Shown here in pieces: positions 24,201-29,955 of a DNA stretch of 64,000 nucleotides. The notes under the pieces were generated by a model. That model saw only the letters and a list, made by a program, of their open reading frames with translations. It did not search any database and was not told the DNA's origin. Position numbers and translations under genes: made by a program. How positions within the stretch are numbered: the first letter of the stretch is position 1; each line of letters starts with the position of its first letter. The stretch comes from Strongylocentrotus droebachiensis (lineage: Eukaryota; Echinodermata; Echinoidea; Camarodonta; Strongylocentrotidae). The stretch covers positions 361,857 to 425,856 of the forward strand of contig JAVYIG010000892.1 of NCBI GenBank assembly GCA_035222895.1, read 5' to 3'.

Positions 24201-27200
24201 TTTGGTGCTAGCTGTAGGATGTTTAAACAGCCTGAAATATAGATATTAACAGTACATCTTTTCAAAATGAATCTTTGTTCATTATTTGGTATGTGCCTGA
24301 GTGAGAGGTTTGTAGGTATTCTACGAAACACGATGAATTCCTGCCTTTTATTTGTACACTAAATCTTATGAAGATGTACAGGAGATATATAAAGGAAGAT
24401 TTCTTGGCATGATGTAATGCCCTTTAGCATGACATGGATACAGCAATTTTCTTGAAAATGTGACGTACCAGGCCGAGTTGTACATATATCATGCACCAAG
24501 CTTAAAGTGGAAAGACCTTTTAATTCAATACAAAAACATTTACTTTTCAATGAGGGAAAAATCATAGCCGAGAAGGTAAAAATTACATTCGGTGAAAAAT
24601 ATATAATACGGTAACAATTGTAACTCGTTTATTTAAAAATACTAAAATAGAGCAGTTGAAAAATCTATTTCATTTATGCAAAACCTCACCCCAGAACAGC
24701 ACCAACTTCTGGGAGTACAATGGAGAATAGCAGGTGAATGAAAAGCTTCAACCCCACAAACACCTGGGAAGGAAGAATTATTAAACTTGAATACATTTAG
24801 TTGATAAACTATATTCTAATCTTTTTGCCTTTTCTTGTGTACTAGTTTGAGAGCTCTGATGGGGCGGTGGCTTGCCGCGATGCCTTGCACGGTACCACCT
24901 GGCCTAGCAGCAACCCAAAGACATTACGTGTGGAGTTCGCTGACCTTAACGAGGTAAGACATTGTCAATACACATTAGTAATCATTTCCACCACATAGAC
25001 AGACATTAAGGAGAGTGTAGGGATGATTTGTGATTTATATTTAAGAAGAGACTAAGATGGGATTGATTTCTCTTGCAATTTTCAAATTTTCAAGAATGAT
25101 AAAATTATTTGTGAAAATAAATGTTTGTCATTTTATATGGGGTTGATTCGCAATTGAGATGCATTTACAAATGTAAACTTCTTTAAAATCATAATGAGAC
25201 CTTCCAATAATGCGATATCTGTGCACAATGTATTACCACTCAAAATATTCACGTTTGGTCAGTTAATCTTGTTCTTAATGCCAAAGATGTGGAATGGGGA
25301 TTGTTTCATGCACCCATTCATAAAATATACATGAATAAAACTCTTTGAGCTAAAATGGAGTTTATGCTAATAATGTGTCAAATGATGAATGAAAGTTGAT
25401 TTGGTAATGTATGGATGTGTGATAATTCCTTTTAATGTGTGCCAGAATTTCACTTTTAAAGTGGAAGGGAAAAAAAAAAAAATCTTTCTAGTTGTAAATT
25501 TATGAATGAAAGTTGGTTAGAGAGTGTTTGGATGTATGCTGGTGCTTCTCATTGAAAGGAAAATGTGCATTAATCATACTAGTAGAGTCAATTTGGATTA
25601 GGAATGGATTAGATTAGATTTAATCCCAACAGTGTTTCAGTTTATTTATGACTATTATTTTGGAATGCATGGATGTGTAACCTTCTCAGTCTATTATTGC
25701 TATTGCAATTTTGCCCTTCTTATAACTGAGAATATCATGTAAGACCCTCAAAAGCAGAGATGGAATTAAGAATGAAAATTGACTTGTGAGTGTTAAGCAA
25801 ATCTGCCCTTCTGAAGGCTTTACAAGCTTTGTAAACAGCTTCACTGTTAGATAGGAATCATCGAAAATACTCCCATGATAGATTAGAACAACTGTGAAGT
25901 TGAAACAATCTCTTTTGAGAGTTCAATGATAAATGAGACATGCTGCCAAGTATTGACTGTAAAGTGTAAAGCCCCTTTCAGACATAAATTGGTAAACTGC
26001 GTATTGTCAAAATTAAATTATTTATGTGTAGATATTGACAAGTGGAGGTGGATATAAAAGTAGCTGCTCTGAACACAACACCCAAATTGTCCTCACTCAA
26101 TATCTCTGTGTTGTATGATACAGAAATGTGAAGTGCTCCAATTCAGTAATTGTATTTTGCTGAATATTCCTGTTTTTTAAGGTTGTTTAGTGCATCGTGT
26201 GTAAGAGAGGCTTAGAGGCTACATGGGCTGATTTGCGTTAGCATTTCATTGTTCTAGACATCACTGTGCAGCTGACACTGCACTCTTGATTTCAAGCTCA
26301 TCAACTAAGGAATATATATGCATGAGCATTTTGTGTTGTGATCTGCTGTTAAAAAGTGGTATGTGATCTACATGTATTGACAGTTTAATCATTACTATTT
26401 GTTTGCTGTTGTGAACTTGTGTGTCAAAGTTATTGAAGGACAGTTTGGAAAAAAATTATCTTAATAATAATAATAATAATAATAAAAACGTTACTTATAA
26501 AGCGCTTACCACCGAAGTCTCTAAGCGCATCTTATTACATTGCTTACCAGGAGCTGGTTAGTATCTACATGTATATCAGCTATTGCAAAGGTATTTATGT
26601 GAGCTTGTTGATTAATTGCATATTAGGCCTGTTCATCATGTGAGTAGACACATTTGATTTTATAAAAATTATTTCACACTAAATGAATTCCTGATCTCCA
26701 AATACTCCCATATAATCTCATCATTCTTTCATCTTCTATTAAACCCATCTTCAATTCCCTCATCCACAGCTTCAGAGACACATGGGTGTGGTCGTTGCCA
26801 AGAAGGAGGAGGCCAACAAGGCGGAGCCCGCCCGGGAGCCTGCCACCAAAGACCCCGCCGTCCGGGGCTTCTCGGCCCGCAGGGAGCGCATCCTCCACCA
26901 GGACAGGGAGAAAGACCTGGAGCAGGAGAGGAGGACCAAGGAGCGAGAGAGGGAGAGGGAGAACTCTCGTAAGGAGAGGGAGTGGGACAGGGGCAAGGAG
27001 AGGAGCAGGTCACCTGAGAGGAGGAGGGGGCGCGTGACCAGGTCACAAGAAAGGAGAGACAGACATGAAGGTATTAAATGCACTCCGAGTTTCTTGTTTA
27101 ATCCATTCTCAATATAGAAATTTATGATACAAATAATAATAGTCCCTAGAAATTAGAGACAGACATAAAGGTAGCACTCTGGGTTTCTTGTTTCTTCCAT

Positions 27201-29611
27201 TCTCCATATAAAAATTAATAATACTCATAATGATATTATATTGATTTAGAAGGTGCACATATCTCAAACTTTTGATCAAGGCATGACAGCAATGATATGA
27301 GCCTAAGCCAAATGAATCCTTTCTTGGGGGCGGGGGGTCAAATTGGCAAGACTTTTATTTCTCTTTCACTATTGCAACAAAATGACCTCTGTTGGAAATT
27401 CAAAGTTGAATAAAAATTAAATTTTAACAGAATCACCAATTTAGAAAGCAACCATTTCCACTTATCGTTATGTTGGTATTTTTACTCCTTATTTTTGTTT
27501 ACAATTCCCAGGGTCGTTTGACCATGGGTTATCTACCGATCGTAAATTGTGCAGAGAACACAATTACAACTTGCTTTATATATAATAGGAACGGCCGATA
27601 CACTCACTTTTTCGAGGACAAGAGATCATCAATGTCTTTGAGTACTCCTTTTTCCCCAATACATAATCTCAATTCTGAATTGTCTAGGGAAAGTCAGATA
27701 TTTATTTGAAAGGGATTGGGTAACTTTGTCTCAGATTCTGAAACAATATCCTGGATTTAGCTCATGCTGCAATGATAATTATAAACCTTTATGTCAGTCA
27801 GGAACCCCATGGCTTTTAAAAGCCGATCGCCTGTCTGATTATCAAGATATTTGTAATTGGAAATCGAAATCAAATTTTGTGTTTTCTTAACGGTTTTCAT
27901 AACACTACAGTCTATTGGGGAAAACGAGTATGGTAAAACCGGTCACTCAAAAGATTTTTACTCTTTTGAGGCACTTCTTGATCATTTTGAAGAGTAATTT
28001 TGTTAGGACTTCAATATTACACCATATCACAGACACTGATCACACGTAGGGCCGTGCATCTCAGATTTAACATTGTTAAACGATGCCTTTGATATTTGCA
28101 TACTTTCATTAGCAGTGACAATGAACAGTATTGACATGAATATACCTTTAATAAAGAGTCACTTTTTTATATCATTCTTTATATCTAGCAGTAGAAGTGA
28201 AGAAGGAAGTCGATGAGCCCCCTGCCAAACTGTTGGACGACCTATTCCGCAAGACCAAAGCTACCCCATGTATCTACTGGCTACCTCTGACCGAAGAACA
28301 GGTAGGTCCTTCTTCTCTTTCATGTTCTTGTAATCCCATAATAAAATGCTAGGAATCACAACTCTGCAATTTGACAAAAGCACATTTATGTAAATCTCAA
28401 TCAACCGGTCATGCAAGGTTATATTGCTTTCTTTTAGTTCACACCTTGAAGATAATTATTGTATCTTCAGTTCTTTATGAGCAATTTGTATTTGTAATTT
28501 TGTATTCCTGATAAAATGAGGGAGGAATGAAAGGATGAATATATCATGGAGTAGATGACTCTATTGTTACAAATTCAGATGTACAAACTTTGTCTGTGTC
28601 ATATGATTGTAATGATGACAACATCTACTGATATGTGTATCAATTTCCATACCATGTAATGCACATACATTGTGTAGTTTGTCGATTCTTGAGACAGTTT
28701 GTCCATGACTGTGTTATTGCTAATTCATTGTTTGGGAGAAGGATAAAGAAGTGAGCGCAGAGAGTATAAAATGCTCACAGAACTCAATATCATCTGACCA
28801 TCGTATTGAATCATAAACAAGAATTTGGACACTTTGTAGAGTGAACCGTATCTGTATAATAATGATAATACAGGGGAAACAAGCTATAACAAGGCTGTCG
28901 AGGCCAATTGACTTTCCTCGTTGTAGCCAAAATCTTGTTATATCAGAAAGTACATAAACATGCACATATGGGACTGTATATACATGTACCTGTACAATAA
29001 TGATCATATCGAGTTGTTTCTGCTCTTATAAAGGGTATTGAAACATCAACACATGTAATTTGTTGATCTTCTAAATTGATTTGTTGACGTAATGTTGAAT
29101 CCTTTCCGCAGAGGCATTCAATGTATTTTATTTAAGAAGTTAAATTATTGGTGAACAATTGCGTCCTCTCGATCTCAATCAAGCAATGTTTTCCTTTGCT
29201 CATGAATAATGCATCACCTCCGAGTATGGATGACTTTGTCTAAGCCAATCATATCAGTAATATGTCTGATGTATGTATGACTGGATTTCCCCTGTAGCGG
29301 TTTCTTGTATAGTGCTCATGTCTGTCAGATTTGACACTCATGGCGCTCCTCTATTATAATTTCATTTTTTCTTCTTCTCTTGACAGGCCTTAGAGAGAGA
29401 CAAATCCAAAGCCAAACTGGCTCTGAAGAGAGAAGAAAACCGCAAGATCGCCCAGGAGGAACGCCTCAAGGGTGGAAGGGATCAGAACAGGGACGATAAC
29501 AGAATGAGACGAGAGAGGGAACCAGAGCGCCCCCGCGCCGCCAGGGAGAGGTCGTGGAGCCGTCAGAGGCGAAGCAGAAGTCGTAGCCGACAAGGCAACA
29601 GAAGACGATAG
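45..29611 (+). CDS. ACIN1: Acinus (apoptotic chromatin condensation inducer), complete, 14 coding exons
   Basis: Acinus is the nuclear scaffold of the ASAP complex (Acinus, RNPS1, SAP18). ASAP associates with the exon junction complex and modulates splicing. The coding exons are 45-188, 2975-3034, 3847-3931, 4710-5907, 16351-16552, 19847-19925, 21152-21312, 21719-21946, 23111-23441, 23924-24156, 24846-24953, 26770-27070, 28189-28301 and 29387-29611. All introns are GT-AG and the phases match, giving 1,155 residues (human about 1,341). Residues 16-48 are the SAP domain. Residues 97-563 are low-complexity Glu/Lys-rich. KRRWG lies in exon 7. The RRM spans about 863-943, an Arg/Glu-rich region 944-1043, and the RSB motif ([14 protein letters not shown], then IYWLPLT) about 1052-1081. 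An RS-rich tail ends the protein. The order and key motifs match human ACIN1. Cassette exons cannot be excluded without transcripts. Confidence 0.95.
1142..1698 (-). mobile_element. Short inverted-repeat DNA element, copy 1 (intron 1)
   Basis: The ends are imperfect inverted repeats: gtatagagtaaaggaggggg on the left and ccccctcctctactctac on the right, each next to a 'ttttcggcc' block. It has no coding capacity. A second copy in reverse orientation lies at 10830-11613, with long nearly identical stretches such as the segment around tcactgaagaaccacatttg. The transposon superfamily is not recognised. Confidence 0.75.
1726..1862. repeat. Dispersed repeat, copy 1 (cattgagcactgtacagtg)
   Basis: About 135 bases that recur imperfectly at 2181-2310, sharing 'gcattgagc[ag]ctgtacagtga', 'cattggc', 'gagagggc' and 'cttaagcagaga'. 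A weaker match (ctttaagcactgaatagccaatag) occurs near 52985. Family unknown. Confidence 0.6.
2181..2310. repeat. Dispersed repeat, copy 2 (cattgagcgctgtacagtg)
   Basis: Direct-orientation partner of 1726-1862 in the same intron. The two are about 455 bases apart and diverged by substitutions and small gaps. It ends close to the start of the inverted-repeat element at 2364. Confidence 0.6.
2364..2632. mobile_element. MITE with 'ttaccgtaaatctc' termini
   Basis: The left end (ttccgtaaatctctgtgtat aagacgcac) and right end (gcaccttatacccggagatt tacggtaa) are inverted repeats. Internal 'aagacgcacccctgactttt' and 'aaggcgcacccctattttga' are subterminal repeats. This type, with a 'taccgtaaat' end and a 'ttata' block, is widespread in animals. 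It is non-coding, in ACIN1 intron 1. Confidence 0.7.
2975..3034 (+). CDS. ACIN1: ACIN1 exon 2
   Basis: A 60-base exon, phase 0 on both sides, encoding residues 49-68 (starting [15 protein letters not shown]). The acceptor is TTTCAG and the donor GTAAGT. It joins the SAP domain to the next conserved helix. The motif is short and poorly conserved, so the call rests on splice sites, frame and position. A GAGGTAAAA minisatellite begins about 70 bases downstream. Confidence 0.8.
3101..3275 (+). repeat. Minisatellite of splice-donor-like units (intron 2)
   Basis: About ten degenerate units of 14-17 bases built on 'tgtcagaggtaaaaa'. Most units contain AG|GTAAAA, resembling a 5' splice site. It begins about 70 bases after the real exon 2 donor. 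Confidence 0.8.
3349..3391. repeat. Fragment of 'ataaagcgcttaccaccgaag' repeat
   Basis: An AAT-rich stretch followed by cttataaagcgcttaccacc. Related fragments are at 19981-20043 and 26463-26531. They probably derive from the AAT-tailed 3' end of a retroelement in antisense. Confidence 0.5.
3847..3931 (+). CDS. ACIN1: ACIN1 exon 3: conserved Gln-rich helix
   Basis: Encodes residues 69-96 plus one base of codon 97. The stretch [19 protein letters not shown] aligns with human NSFIKQYLEKQQELLRQR just after the SAP domain. This is the strongest evidence that exons 1-3 belong together. Acceptor GACAG, donor GTAAAT, phase 1. Confidence 0.9.
4036..4509 (+). mobile_element. 'atgcctccg' element, copy A (intron 3)
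   Basis: A left hairpin (atgcctctgcaacgaaatag ccagaggcat), 'ttgtccgttcgtcc', diverged tandem units with 'ttgggggtcatgaggtcaaa', and a right arm 'ggcggaggcatcatttttga' ending in 'gaagatccatctagttt'. It has the same structure as the copy at 7854-9625 but is more diverged. No coding capacity. Confidence 0.75.
4710..5907 (+). CDS. ACIN1: ACIN1 exon 4: large Glu/Lys-rich low-complexity exon
   Basis: A 1,198-base exon encoding residues 97-496, with a long open frame and GC content above the flanks. Composition is Glu, Lys, Ser, Pro and Ala, with basic patches ([25 protein letters not shown]) that could act as nuclear localisation signals. There is also an NLSRSLGS serine patch. The large central exon of vertebrate ACIN1 is similarly charged and poorly conserved. 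Acceptor ATCACAG completes codon 97; donor GTAAGT, phase 2. An in-frame ATG at 4646 lies in the intron and is not used in this model. Confidence 0.9.
6375..7160 (+). mobile_element. CAGGGTTCTTG inverted-repeat element carrying a reverse-transcriptase fragment, copy 1
   Basis: Termini cagggttcttgttaat and attaacaagaaccctg are perfect inverted repeats of 16 bases. A 5-bp target duplication (tcaat) flanks the element. It holds a palindromic block of gtgcgc/gcgcac motifs (about 6457-6511) and an A/T homopolymer region. Around 6876-6977 lies a piece of LINE reverse transcriptase reading [20 protein letters not shown]. The second copy at 8564-9365 is almost identical. The ends resemble hAT-type DNA transposons, but there is no transposase. 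Confidence 0.85.
6876..6977 (+). pseudogene. Reverse-transcriptase fragment (non-LTR type) inside the MITE, copy 1
   Basis: About 34 codons read [20 protein letters not shown] and then YINDL. This is the region just before the catalytic [YF]ADD box in LINE reverse transcriptases (usual form [20 protein letters not shown]). The motif Gly after IL is Asp here. The frame ends at TGA right after, so the catalytic box is absent. It is a short captured relic, not a gene. Confidence 0.75.
7854..9625 (+). mobile_element. 'atgcctccg' element, copy B, with tandem 146-bp units
   Basis: It starts with a 30-base hairpin (atgcctccg...cggaggcat, 7854-7883). A gtccgtccgtacg simple repeat follows (7904-7947), then four or so direct units of about 146 bases from 7950 to 8560, and finally a right arm with acggaggcat at 9591-9600. 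Units share 'gattgatggattcctgccaa', 'tgcagagccgatgaactgat' and 'gaggtcaaaggtcacagggc'. It is split by the CAGGGTTCTTG element at 8564-9365. No coding capacity. Confidence 0.8.
8564..9365 (+). mobile_element. CAGGGTTCTTG inverted-repeat element, copy 2 (nested)
   Basis: Nearly identical to 6375-7160 apart from a longer T homopolymer at about 9234-9288 and scattered single differences. It is flanked by a 6-bp target duplication (cattag) and sits inside a tandem unit of the 'atgcctccg' element. The same reverse-transcriptase fragment is at 9065-9166, with one Ile to Met change. High identity implies recent movement. Confidence 0.85.
10191..10285. mobile_element. Palindromic element 'tactaggcgcacacgccagc'
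   Basis: Arms 10193-10224 and 10258-10283 are inverted repeats around ggcgctggcgtgtg. An inner perfect palindrome, agtattacgt/acgtaatact, lies at 10221-10242. A single extra arm (aggcgcacatgccagcgcc) lies 50 bases upstream at 10131-10149. It looks like a small foldback or a solo pair of transposon ends. Confidence 0.6.
10447..10620 (+). mobile_element. 3' end fragment of the 'atgcctccg' element, copy C
   Basis: About 170 bases nearly identical to the right end of copy B (9466-9625), but with an intact terminal hairpin 'gactgcgcgcagtcg' before 'aagttccatctagtttt'. Two such right ends within 1 kb suggest a local duplication, or that a later insertion split the original element. Confidence 0.7.
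10830..11613 (+). mobile_element. Short inverted-repeat DNA element, copy 2 (intron 4)
   Basis: Reverse-complement partner of 1142-1698. The ends are ttagagcaaaggagctggtt and ggctcctgtactctatac. It carries an extra GC-rich block of about 240 bases (about 11088-11330) that copy 1 lacks. Together the two copies form a long inverted repeat around ACIN1 exons 2-4. Confidence 0.75.
12090..12478. mobile_element. TTAA-flanked MITE, copy 1
   Basis: Perfect terminal inverted repeats ttaaagataaacttgagttc and gaactcaagtttatctttaa. Internal 'catatacatctttctgtgta' and 'accaagactctgccaaattt' are shared with copies at 12560, 51019 and (inverted) 59465. The outer TTAA could be the target-site duplication used by piggyBac or Kolobok elements; this is an inference. 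Confidence 0.75.
12560..12949. mobile_element. TTAA-flanked MITE, copy 2
   Basis: Second member of the family, only 80 bases after the first. The ends are ttaaagagaaggttgagttc and gaactcaacttcatctttaa. Its left half matches 51019-51282 closely (gttctgggaagaggtgaaa, gtgtggaagaacatcagat). Confidence 0.75.
13122..13196. repeat. Poly-C / poly-G hairpin tract
   Basis: Long C runs interrupted by 'ttccgccttcttctcc', then 14 or more C, a six-base loop (agctca) and 13 or more G. The C and G runs are complementary and would fold as a near-perfect GC hairpin. Exact run lengths may be assembly-limited. Confidence 0.8.
14041..14078. repeat. (GA)n microsatellite
   Basis: A short run of about seven GA units near 14062-14077. 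Similar GA/CT tracts occur at 19413-19427, 30967-30985, 44690-44730, 47130-47155 and 57882-57903. Confidence 0.7.
14609..14772. mobile_element. MITE with 'gggacttttc' ends
   Basis: Inverted termini tagggacttttcattttaca and cgagtaaaacgaaaagtccc ta. Length is 164 bases. The flanking TA on both sides is compatible with a TA target duplication (Tc1/mariner-like). Two internal copies of 'ccttttaagg' lie near 14660-14690. Confidence 0.7.
14808..16219 (+). mobile_element. 'tctcgcctgcgta' element with two internal tandem arrays
   Basis: The left end is a hairpin (tctcgcctgcgtagcaaaaa gcgaga). A (GGCGGCGAC)n run follows at about 14858-14899. Next come two units of about 190 bases (about 14902-15290, with ttaacctaaggttaag), then about four units of 160-165 bases (about 15421-16060, with 'gaccgattttgatttggttt'). 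The right end tatgcaggcgaga (16207-16219) is inverted to the left end. It has no coding capacity. I recall this family from deuterostome genomes. Confidence 0.8.
16351..16552 (+). CDS. ACIN1: ACIN1 exon 5: acidic
   Basis: A 202-base exon encoding the last base of codon 496 and residues 497-563, rich in Glu, Thr and Ser ([18 protein letters not shown]). Acceptor AAGCAG, donor GTAATG. It completes the Arg codon left open by exon 4 across a 10.4-kb intron and restores phase 0. It has no recognisable domain, but the frame and composition fit Acinus. Confidence 0.85.
16553..19846 (+). other. ACIN1 intron 5, mostly unrecognised
   Basis: A 3.3-kb intron. I see no clear transposon ends in 16553-18760. 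Short open frames there have no recognised homology. At 18890-18928 there is a possible 39-base in-frame exon with consensus-like splice sites (see findings). A GA microsatellite lies at 19413-19427. Confidence 0.5.
19847..19925 (+). CDS. ACIN1: ACIN1 exon 6: short Ser/Arg exon
   Basis: A 79-base exon encoding residues 564-589 plus one base ([19 protein letters not shown]), a likely phosphorylation-prone linker. Acceptor GAAG with a T-rich tract upstream; donor GTAAGA, phase 1. It carries no domain. Its inclusion is supported by phase continuity on both sides. Confidence 0.78.
19981..20043. repeat. Fragment of 'ataaagcgcttaccacc' repeat
   Basis: An AAT-rich lead, then gctataaagcgcttaccacc and 'aagtcttgaagcgc'. 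Same family as 3349-3391 and 26463-26531. Confidence 0.5.
20704..21092 (+). mobile_element. Intronic MITE family, copy 1 (before exon 7)
   Basis: About 390 bases beginning ttaaagggatctggtaactt and ending aaacgatgcctttaa. The TTAAAGG/CCTTTAA ends are inverted, with TTAA as possible target site. Diagnostic internal words are 'catgctgcaatgataattat', 'gccgatcgcctgtctgatta' and 'tattacaccatatcacagac'. Copies in the same orientation are at 21333-21682 and 27705-28092. Confidence 0.75.
21152..21312 (+). CDS. ACIN1: ACIN1 exon 7: KRRWG motif
   Basis: A 161-base exon encoding residues 590-643. The run [11 protein letters not shown] and the later [10 protein letters not shown] match the conserved human KRRWG...SISITTESLKSLIPDIK segment. 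Acceptor CTACAG, donor GTATGC, phase 0. Two direct copies of a roughly 380-bp repeat flank it: one ends 60 bases before the exon and the other starts about 20 bases after the donor. Confidence 0.92.
21333..21682 (+). mobile_element. Intronic MITE family, copy 2 (after exon 7)
   Basis: A more diverged, shorter copy of the same family. It starts ttaacgtgactctgtaacat and ends 'tgatgcctttaa'. It begins about 20 bases after the exon 7 donor and ends 36 bases before exon 8, so it fills nearly all of intron 7. Confidence 0.75.
21719..21946 (+). CDS. ACIN1: ACIN1 exon 8: DIIPEIK segment and acidic stretch
   Basis: A 228-base exon encoding residues 644-719. It opens with DIIPEIK, equivalent to human LIPDIK, and continues as a strongly acidic stretch ending in [14 protein letters not shown]. 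Acceptor TCTAG, donor GTAAGT, phase 0 on both sides. Confidence 0.92.
22020..22196 (-). mobile_element. Probable LINE 3' tail in antisense
   Basis: An (AATTC)n-type run, ttcaattcaattcaattcgt, then atttatttcatttccaacca. This is the reverse complement of the 'ttcaattcaattc' tails at 44095-44123 and 42700-42732. Only the tail is present. Confidence 0.45.
22481..22807. mobile_element. GC-rich palindromic MITE 'gctatggtcac'
   Basis: Termini gctatggtcac and gtgaccatagc are perfect inverted repeats. Subterminal 'agtagcctgctcgg' and 'ccgagcaggctact' are also inverted. The interior is exceptionally GC-rich and repeats gcggcgaccg/cggtcgctg blocks on both strands. It contrasts sharply with the AT-rich intron 8. 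Non-coding. Confidence 0.8.
22811..23080. mobile_element. MITE 'agggtgcattcaagc', adjacent to the GC-rich MITE
   Basis: Inverted ends agggtgcattcaagcga and gcttgaacgcaccct. Internal 'gtgttcaagcgatttcaagc' and 'gatcgcttgacgc' repeat the core word. It begins three bases after the previous element ends. Confidence 0.7.
23111..23441 (+). CDS. ACIN1: ACIN1 exon 9: Glu/Asp- and Lys-rich
   Basis: A 331-base exon encoding residues 720-829. An Asp/Glu run ([19 protein letters not shown]) is followed by a nearly pure lysine block ([11 protein letters not shown]) that may act as a nuclear localisation signal. Acceptor CCGCAG, donor GTAATT, phase 1. The low complexity means function cannot be read from sequence. 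Length may vary between alleles because of the purine-repeat codons. Confidence 0.88.
23924..24156 (+). CDS. ACIN1: ACIN1 exon 10: first part of RRM
   Basis: A 233-base exon encoding residues 830-907. After [10 protein letters not shown] (human SITIDDPVRTA region) it enters the [23 protein letters not shown] and [13 protein letters not shown], close to human [20 protein letters not shown] and FWIDKIKSHCFVT. The RNP2-like strand is at 864-871. The RNP1-like strand (KSHCYATF) is split by the intron, as often seen in this gene. Donor GTAAGT, phase 0. Confidence 0.97.
24157..24845 (+). other. ACIN1 intron 10, no feature recognised
   Basis: AT-rich sequence between the two RRM exons. I see no transposon ends or coding potential. 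Confidence 0.5.
24846..24953 (+). CDS. ACIN1: ACIN1 exon 11: second part of RRM
   Basis: A 108-base exon encoding residues 908-943. It completes the [23 protein letters not shown] and [12 protein letters not shown], matching human VEEAVATRTALHGVKWP and KFLCADYAEQDE. Acceptor ACTAG, donor GTAAGA, phase 0. Confidence 0.95.
24954..26769 (+). other. ACIN1 intron 11, largely plain
   Basis: A 1.8-kb AT-rich intron. The phrase 'gaatgaaagttg[ag]tt' recurs loosely near 25388, 25503 and 25770, suggesting an old diverged duplication. The only clear repeat is the AAT-led 'acttataaagcgcttaccac' fragment at 26463-26531. Confidence 0.5.
26463..26531. repeat. (AAT)n plus 'ataaagcgcttaccaccgaag' fragment
   Basis: About seven AAT units, then acttataaagcgcttaccac and 'gaagtctctaagcgc'. 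The inverted words agcgctt/taagcgc can pair. Third member of the small family seen at 3349 and 19981. Confidence 0.55.
26770..27070 (+). CDS. ACIN1: ACIN1 exon 12: Arg/Glu/Asp-rich region
   Basis: A 301-base GC-rich exon encoding residues 944-1043. It starts [14 protein letters not shown] and runs into RERERE/RSPERRR-type repeats, equivalent to the human RD/RE-rich stretch between the RRM and the RSB motif. The long charged run is probably a single helix or disordered. Acceptor CCACAG, donor GTATTA, phase 1. Confidence 0.92.
27705..28092 (+). mobile_element. Intronic MITE family, copy 3 (intron 12)
   Basis: Closest to copy 1 (20704-21092): shared 'catgctgcaatgataattat', 'agtctattggg[ag]aaaac' and 'tgtgcatctcagatttaaca'. 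It ends just under 100 bases before exon 13. Confidence 0.75.
28189..28301 (+). CDS. ACIN1: ACIN1 exon 13: RSB motif (ASAP assembly)
   Basis: Encodes residues 1044-1081, including [20 protein letters not shown] followed by WLPLT, almost identical to human ([20 protein letters not shown]). This is the RNPS1-SAP18 binding motif that nucleates ASAP. The acceptor is a tandem TAGCAG: splicing at the first AG gives Ala-Val, while using the second drops one alanine and keeps the frame. Donor GTAGGT, phase 0. Confidence 0.97.
29299..29350 (-). mobile_element. SINE 3'-end fragment next to exon 14
   Basis: gtttcttgtatagtgctcat followed by gtctgtcagatttgacactc and 'atggcgctcc' matches the 3' part of the SINE at 46836-47101 on the minus strand. 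Only about 50 bases remain. Confidence 0.55.
29387..29611 (+). CDS. ACIN1: ACIN1 exon 14: C-terminal RS tail and stop
   Basis: Encodes residues 1082-1155 and a TAG stop at 29609-29611. A charged helix ([19 protein letters not shown]) leads into an Arg/Ser tail ([20 protein letters not shown]). The tail is shorter than in human Acinus. Acceptor TGACAG. A SINE 3'-end fragment sits about 36 bases upstream of the acceptor. Confidence 0.94.
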   Translation, partial: ALERDKSKAKLALKREENRKIAQEERLKGGRDQNRDDNRMRREREPERPRAARERSWSRQRRSRSRSRQGNRRR

Positions 29612-29821
29612 AAATTATCCATCATTACTGCAATAGACCCGTTTACTGATGCACTCAAATTCATTCATGCGTGTATTTGATTTAGAACTCAGGGCCTTTC
29701 TTATGGAGAGATGTGTTCGATGTGAATTGATCACAGCTTCATATTACCATAATCACAACTGTGTTCTAAAGAGATGGGCGTTTGTAAGTTTTTGATTGAC
29801 TTGAGGACTTTATAAAACAGA

Positions 29822-29955
29822 GCCCAAAGCCGCATTTCACAAGACTTATCATCAGTGACAAATGACAGTTTGTGTTATAAGCTAGTGAAATCCTTGCTTC
29901 TGATTGGTTATCAGCAGATTTTTCATTGAAAAAAGACTTTGTGAAACGGGTCCCT
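29822..29955 (-). mobile_element. Foldback MITE 'cagggacccgtttcacaaag' in the ACIN1 3' UTR
   Basis: Reverse-complement relative of 53769-53920. The words 'ttcacaagacttatcatcag', 'gcttctgattggttatcagc' and 'tttgtgaaacgggtccctgg' are shared. Its ends are complementary and could fold in the mRNA. Confidence 0.7.
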
